From: Gammaproteobacteria bacterium
Lineage (GTDB): Bacteria > Pseudomonadota > Gammaproteobacteria > S012-40
DNA length: 9,980 nucleotides
Assembly (NCBI GenBank): GCA_029879945.1
Contig: JAOUPJ010000120.1
Location: forward strand, 1-9,980
Direction: 5' to 3'
The position numbers were made by a program, and so were the translations under genes. Under the pieces are notes generated by a model, which did no database searches, was not told the DNA's origin, and worked only from the letters and a program-made list of their open reading frames with translations. Positions 1-6,632 of the stretch are shown here, one piece after another. The stretch's first letter is position 1, and each line of letters opens with the position of its first letter.

Positions 1-230
1 TCTTCCATAGTATCCAGGGCAACGTCTACCTCATCACCGAGAGTGACTTCCAAATTGCCATCGTCGTTGAAAAACTGCTCTATGGGGATTACGCCCTCAG
101 ATTTTAAGCCAGCGTTAACGATAACGAATTTATCATCTATGCCTACGACTGTGCCTGTAACGATAGAGCCGGGACGCATGCTCTCACTATTAAAACTTTG
201 CTCTAATAATTCCGCGAAACTTTCACCCAT
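1..230 (-). CDS. rpsA: 30S ribosomal protein S1, N-terminal part (partial)
   Basis: Ribosomal protein S1 binds mRNA on the small subunit and helps load leaders that are structured or have a weak Shine-Dalgarno. Only the first 76 codons are here; the gene runs off the left edge. The protein opens MGESFAELLEQS, then has RPGSIVTGTVVGID (about residues 19-32) and AGLKSEGVIP, a typical first S1 repeat (OB fold). GDEVDVALDTMED follows near the edge. This closely resembles S1 of Pseudomonas and E. coli as I recall them. The ATG at 228-230 is supported by AAGG at 242-245, about 11 bases upstream on the coding strand. The gene follows cmk after a 61-base spacer, the usual cmk-rpsA pairing in Proteobacteria. 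In such genomes ihfB often comes next, but that would lie outside the window. Identification is firm; the rest of the gene cannot be judged. Confidence 0.97.
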   Translation of the reverse strand, partial: MGESFAELLEQSFNSESMRPGSIVTGTVVGIDDKFVIVNAGLKSEGVIPIEQFFNDDGNLEVTLGDEVDVALDTME

Positions 231-291
231 TAGAGTAATAACCTTGGTTGTATGTTAAATTAAGCCCAATAAACAAAACGACAACGTATCG
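231..291 (-). promoter_or_regulatory. cmk-rpsA spacer and probable rpsA leader
   Basis: This 61-base gap is the longest non-coding stretch in the window. Its rpsA-proximal half is AT-rich (251-280), and AAGG at 242-245 is the likely rpsA ribosome binding site. In E. coli, rpsA has its own promoters in and near cmk, and S1 represses its own mRNA by binding the leader. By analogy a promoter or S1-binding leader could be here or inside cmk. I could not place a -35/-10 pair with good spacing, so this is a candidate region, not a mapped site. There is no stem followed by a T-run, so nothing argues for termination between cmk and rpsA. Confidence 0.3.
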
Positions 292-999
292 CTACGATGT
301 CGCCAATGCATGTTTCTGGAGTGTCTCTTGTACCAGCATCAACAAGCGTTCTTCCACACCGTTTACGCTCAATTGAGTCGTGTCTAGCACAACAGCATCT
401 TCAGCGGGAACAAGTGGGGAGACCTTGCGTGTCGAGTCACGCACGTCTCGTGCCTGGATATCGGCCAAAATTGCGCTAAGATTAGCACTTGCGTCCTTAT
501 CCTTCAACTGTTTGTAGCGCCTTTTCGCCCTTTCTTCCGCAGAAGCGGTAAGGAATACCTTTAATATGGCGTCGGGAAAGATCACTGTCCCCATGTCCCG
601 GCCGTCTGAGACCAGCCCCGGGGCCTGTCGAAAAGAGCGTTGCTTATCGATAAGGGCGGCCCTAACTCCTTGTAAACTTGCTACTTTTGATGCTGCCCCC
701 CCGCATGTCTCAGTGCGAATCTGACCGGTTACGTCCTTGCCATCTAAAATTACCCGGTATTGCGTCGCACTATCAGCACATTGTTCGAACTGCATATCGA
801 TCGTATTGGCCAGTGACACCAATTCGGACTCGGCCTTTAGATCAATTCCACGTTCCATGGCGGCCAATGCGAGGAGGCGATACAGCGCCCCGCTGTCCAG
901 AAAATTCCACTTCAATTGATTGGCCAGACGCCAGCCTACGGTGCCCTTGCCTGAACCGCCCGGTCCGTCTATGGTGATGACTGGAATCGAAGAATGCAT
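292..999 (-). CDS. cmk: Cytidylate kinase
   Basis: CMP/dCMP kinase transfers phosphate from ATP to CMP or dCMP in the cytoplasm, recycling pyrimidine nucleotides. The 235-residue protein is close to family length (E. coli about 227). Seen directly: the P-loop GPGGSGKGT at residues 12-20, DSGALYR at 35-41 in the CMP-binding region, DGRDMGTVIFPDA at 132-144, and the C-terminal arginine-rich stretch RDVRDSTRKVSPLVP with AEDAVVLDT (about 184-207). Together these separate it from adenylate and thymidylate kinases. The ATG at 997-999 has AAGGT at 1008-1012, about 8 bases upstream. The gene starts 40 bases after aroA and precedes rpsA, the same order as in Pseudomonas. The stop is TAG (292-294). A run of seven Gs encodes Gly-Gly near residues 100-101; the frame is intact across it. 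Confidence 0.98.
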   Translation of the reverse strand: MHSSIPVITIDGPGGSGKGTVGWRLANQLKWNFLDSGALYRLLALAAMERGIDLKAESELVSLANTIDMQFEQCADSATQYRVILDGKDVTGQIRTETCGGAASKVASLQGVRAALIDKQRSFRQAPGLVSDGRDMGTVIFPDAILKVFLTASAEERAKRRYKQLKDKDASANLSAILADIQARDVRDSTRKVSPLVPAEDAVVLDTTQLSVNGVEERLLMLVQETLQKHALATS

Positions 1000-1007
1000 A
1001 ATTATCT

Positions 1008-1012
1008 ACCTT
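1008..1012 (-). promoter_or_regulatory. Ribosome binding site of cmk
   Basis: AAGGT on the coding strand lies about 8 bases before the cmk ATG, inside the 40-base gap after aroA. It supports the chosen start and suggests cmk is translated independently of aroA. Confidence 0.6.
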
Positions 1013-1039
1013 GTGAGTTCAGCATCTAGCCTACTAGGG

Positions 1040-2356
1040 CTATCCGATCTGTTCAATACGTAAACCGGCGTTTTTGGCCAGTCCGACAAAATTGGGAAAC
1101 GAGGTGTTCACGTTCTCACAGTCTTTTATTACGATGGGGCCGGAGGCGCGTATAGAGGCCATGGCAAATGACATGGCGATACGATGATCGCCGTAGCTAT
1201 CTATTGTGCCTGAAGTAAAGCCGCCCTTACCCTGAATTCGTATGCCGTCCGTGGTGGGTGTAGCATCCACCCCCAGAACAATCAGACCATCAGCCATGGC
1301 CTGAATACGGTCGCTTTCTTTTACGCGCAGTTCTTCTGCCCCTGTCAAAATGGTGGTGCCTTCTGCACAGGCAGCAGCGATAAAGATCGCCGGGAATTCG
1401 TCTATTGCCAGTGGAACCAGTTCTTCTGGTATATCGATGCCTTTGAGTTGGGATGACTTGATGACGATATCCGCGACTGGCTCCTTACCCAACTCCTGCT
1501 GGTTTTCCAGTGTAATTTTTGCGCCCATGAGTTTAAGAATATCGATAACACCCGTGCGTGTGGGATTAATGCCGACTTGAGTCAAACGCACCTCGCTATT
1601 ACTCGATATCGCTGCGCCGACCATGAAAAATGCCGCAGAGGAGATATCGGCTGGCACCGTGAGGTCGATTGCCTTCAATGAGCCGCCTCCTGTTACAGAG
1701 ATCTTGTTGCCCTCTGTTTTGACCGGCCAGCCAAAGGCCTCCAGCATGCGTTCGGTGTGATCGCGCGTAATGCCCGGCTCCGTGACTGAGGTTTCCCCTT
1801 CGGCATAGAGCCCAGCCAGCAATAGGCAGGACTTGACCTGTGCGCTGGCCATGGGCATGTCGTATTGAATGCCTTTTAAGGGCGTATTGCCACGAACCGT
1901 TAAGGGCGCAGTGCCCTTTTCCGTGGTTTCAATACGCGCACCCATGCTCGCCAAGGGTTGGGTAACGCGCTTCATGGGGCGTTTACTGAGGGACTCGTCT
2001 CCAATTAACACGGAATCGAAAGACTGGCCTGCCAATAATCCACTCATTAAGCGTATAGACGTGCCCGAGTTTCCCAGATCCAAGGCTTGATCCGAACCTT
2101 TAAGTCCATGCATGCCTACACCCTGGATAGTCACTTCACCCTTGTTTGGGCCTTCAATCTTGACACCCATTTGTCGAAAGGCGCGTAAGGTGGCCAAACT
2201 GTCTTCCCCTTCCAGAAAGCCATGGACCTGCGTGGTGCCCTCTGCCAGGGAACCAAACATGATGGAACGATGAGAAATGGATTTATCACCAGGAATAGTT
2301 AACGTTCCCTGGATGTGGCCACCGGCTTCTAGCTGATACGTAATGTCTTTGCTCAT
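1040..2356 (-). CDS. aroA: 3-phosphoshikimate 1-carboxyvinyltransferase (EPSP synthase)
   Basis: EPSP synthase joins phosphoenolpyruvate to shikimate-3-phosphate, the sixth step of the shikimate pathway and the target of glyphosate. The 438-residue protein is full length. Motifs seen: PGDKSISHR (22-30), LGNSGTSIRL (94-103), GDESLSKRPM (119-128), SAQVK (171-175), RDHTE (198-202), NPTR (264-267), the catalytic acid in AIDEFP (317-322), RVKESDR (344-350) and GDHRIAM (389-395). RxHxE, GDKS, SAQxK and NxTR are the four motifs used to define class II EPSP synthases. The residue matching E. coli Gly96 is Gly (G98), and E. coli Pro101 is Leu here. The ATG is 6 bases past the tyrA stop, with GGA at 2366-2368 as a modest ribosome binding site. 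In Pseudomonas this enzyme is fused behind TyrA; here it is a separate ORF. Three in-frame TAG codons close the gene. Confidence 0.98.
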   Translation of the reverse strand: MSKDITYQLEAGGHIQGTLTIPGDKSISHRSIMFGSLAEGTTQVHGFLEGEDSLATLRAFRQMGVKIEGPNKGEVTIQGVGMHGLKGSDQALDLGNSGTSIRLMSGLLAGQSFDSVLIGDESLSKRPMKRVTQPLASMGARIETTEKGTAPLTVRGNTPLKGIQYDMPMASAQVKSCLLLAGLYAEGETSVTEPGITRDHTERMLEAFGWPVKTEGNKISVTGGGSLKAIDLTVPADISSAAFFMVGAAISSNSEVRLTQVGINPTRTGVIDILKLMGAKITLENQQELGKEPVADIVIKSSQLKGIDIPEELVPLAIDEFPAIFIAAACAEGTTILTGAEELRVKESDRIQAMADGLIVLGVDATPTTDGIRIQGKGGFTSGTIDSYGDHRIAMSFAMASIRASGPIVIKDCENVNTSFPNFVGLAKNAGLRIEQIG

Positions 2357-2362
2357 TCTCTG

Positions 2363-3232
2363 TTATCCAATGATATGTGTCTGACGTGCTTCCTGTGCGC
2401 GTTTAAACACCCTTGTAAGTCCTTCGCCGTCCATGTTCTCCAACAAGTAACGCGCATCGGCCAGTTCTTTCTCGAATTTAGCAAGCACGTTCAATATGCC
2501 ATCGCGATTGGCGACACAGATATCGCGCCACATTTTCGGATCACTGGAGGCAATGCGAGTAAAATCGCGGAATCCCCCCGCTGCAAACTCAAAAATCTCT
2601 TGATGTTCCTGCATCTTTGCTAAGGTATCCACTAGCAAATACGCCAACAAGTGCGGGAGGTGACTGGTTGCTGCAAGCACTTCATCGTGGTGCTGTGCAT
2701 CCATGATGACTGTTCTTGCCCCTGTCGTTTCCCACATTTTTTTTGTTTTCTCAACGGCCCAGGGGGCTGAGTGTTCTGTGGGAGTGATGATGCTGCACCG
2801 ATTTTTAAAGAGCGTATCGAACGAGGCGCTGACGCCGCTCTTTTCAGTGCCTGCTATCGGGTGAGCGGGAACAAATCCCGGGGGAGCTACTCCAAACACG
2901 TCCAGTACATCGTTTATCACGGAACGCTTCGCGCTGCCCACATCGGTCAGCACGGCTGTTTCACTGACTGAGTTTTTAATTTGTTGAAGAACTTCTTTCA
3001 TCACGCCAAGCGGAGTGGCCAAGACAACACAGTCCGCATTCGCGCATGCCAGGGCGGCATCCTGATTGAAGCTATCAATCACACCCAATTCAACGGCTAG
3101 TTTAAGCTCGTCACCATTGCGACCGACACCGACAATTTCCCCTGCCACACCCGCCTTTTTCAAGGCTCTGGCCAGAGAGCCTCCGATGAGGCCAACTCCA
3201 ATGATAGTGACGCGTTCAAAGAGGAAACTCAT
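2363..3232 (-). CDS. tyrA: Prephenate dehydrogenase (possibly cyclohexadienyl dehydrogenase)
   Basis: The enzyme oxidatively decarboxylates prephenate to 4-hydroxyphenylpyruvate in tyrosine synthesis; many relatives also use arogenate. The 289-residue protein has an N-terminal Rossmann fold, GVGLIGGS at residues 12-19, then DVGSAK (97-102). The catalytic His lies in PAHPIAGTEKSG (122-133, His124), followed by SHLPHLLAY (190-198) and the helical FRDFTRIASSDPKMW (221-235). There is no chorismate mutase domain as in E. coli TyrA and no C-terminal ACT domain, so it is the compact core form. The end of the second strand reads VGVGRN, with Arg38 and no acidic residue, which leans towards NADP or mixed cofactor use (inference). 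The ATG lies 12 bases after the hisC stop, with no clear Shine-Dalgarno, so coupled translation is plausible. aroA follows after 6 bases. Identity is secure; substrate range is open. Confidence 0.95.
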   Translation of the reverse strand: MSFLFERVTIIGVGLIGGSLARALKKAGVAGEIVGVGRNGDELKLAVELGVIDSFNQDAALACANADCVVLATPLGVMKEVLQQIKNSVSETAVLTDVGSAKRSVINDVLDVFGVAPPGFVPAHPIAGTEKSGVSASFDTLFKNRCSIITPTEHSAPWAVEKTKKMWETTGARTVIMDAQHHDEVLAATSHLPHLLAYLLVDTLAKMQEHQEIFEFAAGGFRDFTRIASSDPKMWRDICVANRDGILNVLAKFEKELADARYLLENMDGEGLTRVFKRAQEARQTHIIG

Positions 3233-3244
3233 GCTAGAATTTAC

Positions 3245-4354
3245 TTAAATAATTTCTTTTAACGAATTAATAAATCGAGTATTTTGTTCGTTATTTCCGA
3301 TGGTGATTCGAAGGTGATGTGGCATGCCATAGTTGTCTACGGGCCTTACAATCACGCCGCGTTTTAGCAATTCCTCGTTTATTTCTGCGGCTCGTGCACC
3401 GAGCTCTACACATACAAAATTTCCGGAACTGGGAATGTATTTAATCCCCATTTCTGAAAACTGCTCACACAGAAATTGCATTCCGGTACGATTCAGTTCG
3501 ACGGATTTATTGATGTGATCTTGATCCTGTAGTGCCGCATCAGCAGCGGCCAAGGCCAGTGAATTTACGTTAAAGGGTTGTCTCACACGATTCAAGACAT
3601 TACTTACTGCCGGGTGTGAAACGCCATAACCGATACGCAGACCCGCCAGACCATAGGCTTTGGAAAAGGTGCGCGTGACGACGAGATTTGGGTGGTGCTC
3701 CACCAGATCCATGGCGCTCTCATAACCGGGCATTTCTACATATTCATGATAGGCTTCATCTACAACCACAATCACGTCATCGGAAACGGCGCTTACAAAT
3801 GATTCTATCGCGCTGGCTGGCAAGCAGGTGCCTGTAGGATTATTGGGATTTGCCAGAAACACCACGCGCGTTGAATCCGTGACTGCATTTAGCATGGCAT
3901 CCAGATCGTGGCCCCAATCTCGTGCGGGAACAACAATGGCATTTGCATTGACGGCCTTAACCGCCAGCGCATACACCAGAAACGCATATTGAGAATAGAT
4001 GGCATCAGTATTTTCTGTTAAAAAGCTGCGGGCCACCAGTTCCAGGATGTCATTCGAACCGTTTCCCAGCGTAATCTGAGACATGTCTACATTATGTAAA
4101 TCCGCCAGACGTTGCTTGAGATAAAAACCGTTTCCATCGGGATAAAGCCCCAAATCACCCATCACGTCTTTCATGGCTGATATGGCGTTAGGACTGGGCC
4201 CCAAGGGATTTTCATTGGATGCCAGTTTTACCGCATTCGTTACGCCGTATTTTCTTTCCAGTTCTTCCAGGGGCATGCCGCCTACGTAGGGACGTAGTGA
4301 CTGCACGCCGGGAGCCGCCAGATTAATGAGTGCTTGATAGGTTTCGTTCGCCAT
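3245..4354 (-). CDS. hisC: Histidinol-phosphate / aromatic aminotransferase (HisC family)
   Basis: This is a class I/II fold PLP aminotransferase of 369 residues, the usual HisC size. Features seen: NENPLGPSP (48-56), YPDG (71-74), NPNNPTGT (169-176), DEAYHEY (199-205), the Schiff-base lysine in FSKAYGLAGLRIGYG (Lys232), and the C-terminal HLRITIG (347-353), whose Arg349 should bind substrate carboxylate. HisC makes histidinol phosphate from imidazole acetol phosphate. In the Pseudomonas supraoperon the copy in this position (called HisHb by some authors) is also active on aromatic keto acids. Its place between pheA and tyrA suggests a role in phenylalanine and tyrosine transamination, but sequence alone does not show which substrate dominates. 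The ATG sits one base after the pheA stop; AAGG at 4367-4370 is about 12 bases upstream, inside pheA. A second hisC in the his operon would be needed to argue for specialisation. Confidence 0.94.
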   Translation of the reverse strand: MANETYQALINLAAPGVQSLRPYVGGMPLEELERKYGVTNAVKLASNENPLGPSPNAISAMKDVMGDLGLYPDGNGFYLKQRLADLHNVDMSQITLGNGSNDILELVARSFLTENTDAIYSQYAFLVYALAVKAVNANAIVVPARDWGHDLDAMLNAVTDSTRVVFLANPNNPTGTCLPASAIESFVSAVSDDVIVVVDEAYHEYVEMPGYESAMDLVEHHPNLVVTRTFSKAYGLAGLRIGYGVSHPAVSNVLNRVRQPFNVNSLALAAADAALQDQDHINKSVELNRTGMQFLCEQFSEMGIKYIPSSGNFVCVELGARAAEINEELLKRGVIVRPVDNYGMPHHLRITIGNNEQNTRFINSLKEII

Positions 4355-4355
4355 T

Positions 4356-5441
4356 TTAGTTCAACGCCTTTGGGTAGGACCCGAGTAGTTTTATGCTGAT
4401 TGCATTGTCCTTCATTTCTTGTAATGCCTTGGCTACCTTATCGTCCTGATGGTGCCCATCCAGATCAATAAAAAATATGTAGTCCCACGTTCCCTTACGT
4501 GAAGGGCGCGATTCAATGCGAGACATACTCACGCCATTTTTTGAGAGTGGTTCGAGTATGGAATACAATGAGCCGGGTTTATTATTTCCGTAAATAATTA
4601 ACGAAGTTTTATCACTCCCGCTAGGCAGTGGATTTTGCTTGCCGACGACTAAAAATCGAGTGGTATTATCCGGCTCGTCTTCGATGTTTTTTTCCAGAAT
4701 ATTGAGTCCGTAAATCTCAGCCGCTACTTCGCCCGCAATGGCCGCACTGTTTTTTGTCTCCGCTGCCAGGCGTGCCGCTTCGGAATTGGAACTCACCACA
4801 AAATGCTCGACACCGGCCAGGTTTAAGCCCAGCCATTCACGGCATTGAGCGAAGGTTTGTTGATGAGAGAATACTTTAGAAATATCTTTTATCGCTTTGT
4901 TTTTGCTCAATAATTGATGGTGAATTCTCAGCTCCACTTCGCCGCAAATCGTTAGCGGACTACGTGCGAACATGTCCAGCGTTTGGTTGACCATGCCCTC
5001 TGTCGAGTTCTCAATGGGAACCACACCATAGTCTGCGGAGCCCGCTTCCACTTCACGAAACACTTCGTCGATGGCCGCCAGAGGTGCTCCTGTCACGGCA
5101 TGACCAAAGTGTTTGAAGGCAGCACTTTGTGTATAGGTTCCTTCCGGACCCAGGAAGGCAATCTTCATGGGTTGTTCCAGGGCCAGACACGCTGAAATGA
5201 TTTCACGAAACAGGCGCGCCATATCATTCCCATTCAATGGCCCTGTATTGCGCTCTTTAATGGCGCGCAGAATTTGTGCTTCCCGCTCTGGCTTATAGAA
5301 GTTGGTGTCGCCCGCAGCTACTTTGATTTCCGCTACTTCCATCGCACACTGGGCGCGCTCACTGATCAGCTCTTGAAGCTGCACGTCGATCTTATCGATC
5401 TTGTCGCGTATGACTGAAAGTTTTTCTTGATCTGAACTCAT
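4356..5441 (-). CDS. pheA: Bifunctional chorismate mutase / prephenate dehydratase
   Basis: The P-protein converts chorismate to prephenate and then phenylpyruvate, committing carbon to phenylalanine. At 361 residues it has the usual three parts. Residues 1-90 are an AroQ chorismate mutase helix bundle, with Arg12, Arg30, Lys40 and the YKPEREAQIL segment (49-58) at expected active-site places. Residues about 92-268 are the dehydratase: FLGPEGTYTQSAA (96-108), PIENSTEG (142-149) and the catalytic DNTTRFLV (258-265). Residues about 278-358 are an ACT domain with NKPGSL (287-292) and the ESRPSRKG signature (310-317), which in relatives binds phenylalanine for feedback inhibition. The ATG is 3 bases after the serA stop and I see no good Shine-Dalgarno, so translational coupling is likely. 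hisC follows after one base. All key motifs are present, so an active, feedback-regulated enzyme is expected. Confidence 0.97.
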   Translation of the reverse strand: MSSDQEKLSVIRDKIDKIDVQLQELISERAQCAMEVAEIKVAAGDTNFYKPEREAQILRAIKERNTGPLNGNDMARLFREIISACLALEQPMKIAFLGPEGTYTQSAAFKHFGHAVTGAPLAAIDEVFREVEAGSADYGVVPIENSTEGMVNQTLDMFARSPLTICGEVELRIHHQLLSKNKAIKDISKVFSHQQTFAQCREWLGLNLAGVEHFVVSSNSEAARLAAETKNSAAIAGEVAAEIYGLNILEKNIEDEPDNTTRFLVVGKQNPLPSGSDKTSLIIYGNNKPGSLYSILEPLSKNGVSMSRIESRPSRKGTWDYIFFIDLDGHHQDDKVAKALQEMKDNAISIKLLGSYPKALN

Positions 5442-5444
5442 AAG

Positions 5445-6611
5445 CTAGATGGAACGCACTGCCAACACGCCTTGGATAGAAGCAATCGATTCAGTAACAC
5501 TTTTGGGAACGTCACCATCCACGTCTATCATGGTATAGGCCACCTCTCCTTTGGACTTGTTAATCAAATCCACAATATTGAGGTTGGCGTTGGCCAGATG
5601 AGTCGTGATCTGCCCTACCATATTCGGCACATTCATATTCACCACGGTGAGACGAGCGCAGGAGTCCGCGCGTGGCATTTTTACATCAGGAAAGTTGACG
5701 GAATTTTTAATATTTCCGTTTTCCAAATAGTCTTTAAGCTGATCGGCAACCATTACCGCGCAATTGTCTTCGGCTTCTTCCGTTGAAGCACCCAAATGAG
5801 GAAGGGAAATGACCTTGCTGTGGTTTTTGATCTTATTGCTGGGGAAGTCACATACGTAAGCATTCAGCTTGCCGCTATCGAGTCCAGCAAGAACGGCATC
5901 CTCGCTTACGATGCCACCTCTCGCAAAATTCAAAATGGTGGCCCCCTTTTTCATGAGCTTAATGCGATCTGCATTAATCATGTCTTTGGTGGAATCCAGT
6001 AGCGGCACATGGAAAGAGACAAAATCCACGCGTGATAACAGATCATCCACACTGGCCGCGCTTTCCACGTCGGATGAAAGCTGCCATGCACCATGTACAG
6101 TGATGCCGGGATCAAATCCCACCACCTTCATACCCAATTCCAATGCGGTATTCGCCAGGGCTCGTCCGATAGCGCCAAGACCAATAACGCCCAGTGTGCG
6201 ACCGGTCAGCTCAAATCCGGCAAACTGCTTCTTGCCCTTTTCCACTTGAGTATTGAGCTCGGCATCGCTTTCATTCAGATTCTTTGTGAATTCCCAGGCC
6301 TGGCAGATATTACGGCTGGCCAAAAGCATACCCGCAATCGCCAATTCTTTTACCGCATTGGCGTTAGCGCCCGGTGCATTGAACACAGGAATGCCCAGTT
6401 GAGTCATTTTGGAAACAGGGATATTGTTCACCCCCGCCCCGGCACGACCTACGCATTTCAGGCTGGCAGGTACGTTCATATCGTGCATATTGAATGAACG
6501 TAACATGATCGCATCGGGATTCATAATCTCCGATGCGACTTCATATGTATTTCTAGGTAGACGCTCAAGACCGACTACTGAAATATTATTGAGCGTTAGC
6601 ACTTTGTACAT
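5445..6611 (-). CDS. serA: D-3-phosphoglycerate dehydrogenase with C-terminal ACT domain
   Basis: SerA oxidises 3-phosphoglycerate to 3-phosphohydroxypyruvate, the substrate of SerC encoded directly upstream. The 388-residue protein has a split catalytic domain around a Rossmann domain: GRAGAGVNNI (55-64), GLGAIGRA (144-151) with Asp167 as probable NAD-selecting residue, NFARGG (228-233, Arg231), PHLGAST (271-277, His272), then ENGNIKNSVNFP and an ACT domain (about 317-388). The length and single ACT domain resemble E. coli SerA; the extra domain of mycobacterial SerA is absent. Two oddities: the catalytic Glu usually found in a VFPTEP-type loop aligns with Asn259 (DFPSNK), and the ACT His that binds serine in E. 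coli aligns with Asn325, although both ligand Asn positions are kept (Asn327, Asn345). GGGGAG at 6617-6622 supports the ATG. The classical Pseudomonas cluster lacks serA here. A related 2-hydroxyacid dehydrogenase remains possible, but context favours SerA. Confidence 0.92.
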   Translation of the reverse strand: MYKVLTLNNISVVGLERLPRNTYEVASEIMNPDAIMLRSFNMHDMNVPASLKCVGRAGAGVNNIPVSKMTQLGIPVFNAPGANANAVKELAIAGMLLASRNICQAWEFTKNLNESDAELNTQVEKGKKQFAGFELTGRTLGVIGLGAIGRALANTALELGMKVVGFDPGITVHGAWQLSSDVESAASVDDLLSRVDFVSFHVPLLDSTKDMINADRIKLMKKGATILNFARGGIVSEDAVLAGLDSGKLNAYVCDFPSNKIKNHSKVISLPHLGASTEEAEDNCAVMVADQLKDYLENGNIKNSVNFPDVKMPRADSCARLTVVNMNVPNMVGQITTHLANANLNIVDLINKSKGEVAYTMIDVDGDVPKSVTESIASIQGVLAVRSI

Positions 6612-6616
6612 GATTT

Positions 6617-6622
6617 CTCCCC
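6617..6622 (-). promoter_or_regulatory. Ribosome binding site of serA
   Basis: GGGGAG on the coding strand lies 5 bases before the serA ATG, within the 21-base gap after the serC stop. It is one of the strongest Shine-Dalgarno sequences in the window and fixes the serA start. Confidence 0.75.
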
Positions 6623-6632
6623 AAGGTCTTTC

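Noticed and set aside
43..258. Plus-strand open frame covering the start of rpsA
   Set aside because: The minus strand encodes an unmistakable S1 N-terminus here, so this is a shadow.
288..298. Small inverted repeat around the cmk stop codon, possible terminator
   Set aside because: Only four base pairs with a three-base loop, and no T-run directly after it on the coding strand.
696..702. Run of seven Cs in cmk, possible frameshift or assembly error
   Set aside because: The frame is intact and the protein matches the family on both sides.
2735..2746. Slippery A AAA AAA heptamer in frame inside tyrA
   Set aside because: A -1 shift would reach a stop about 19 codons later and remove part of the TyrA core; no stimulatory stem or upstream Shine-Dalgarno is evident, and the full-length frame makes a complete enzyme.
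4685..4694. A AAA AAC heptamer in frame inside pheA
   Set aside because: A -1 shift stops within seven codons, before the TRF motif and ACT domain, giving an inactive product. Probably a chance lysine-asparagine run.
5869..6249. Open frame on the plus strand opposite serA (also 6093-6497)
   Set aside because: Lies wholly inside a well-supported gene in antisense, with composition and residues that look like a shadow and no family features.
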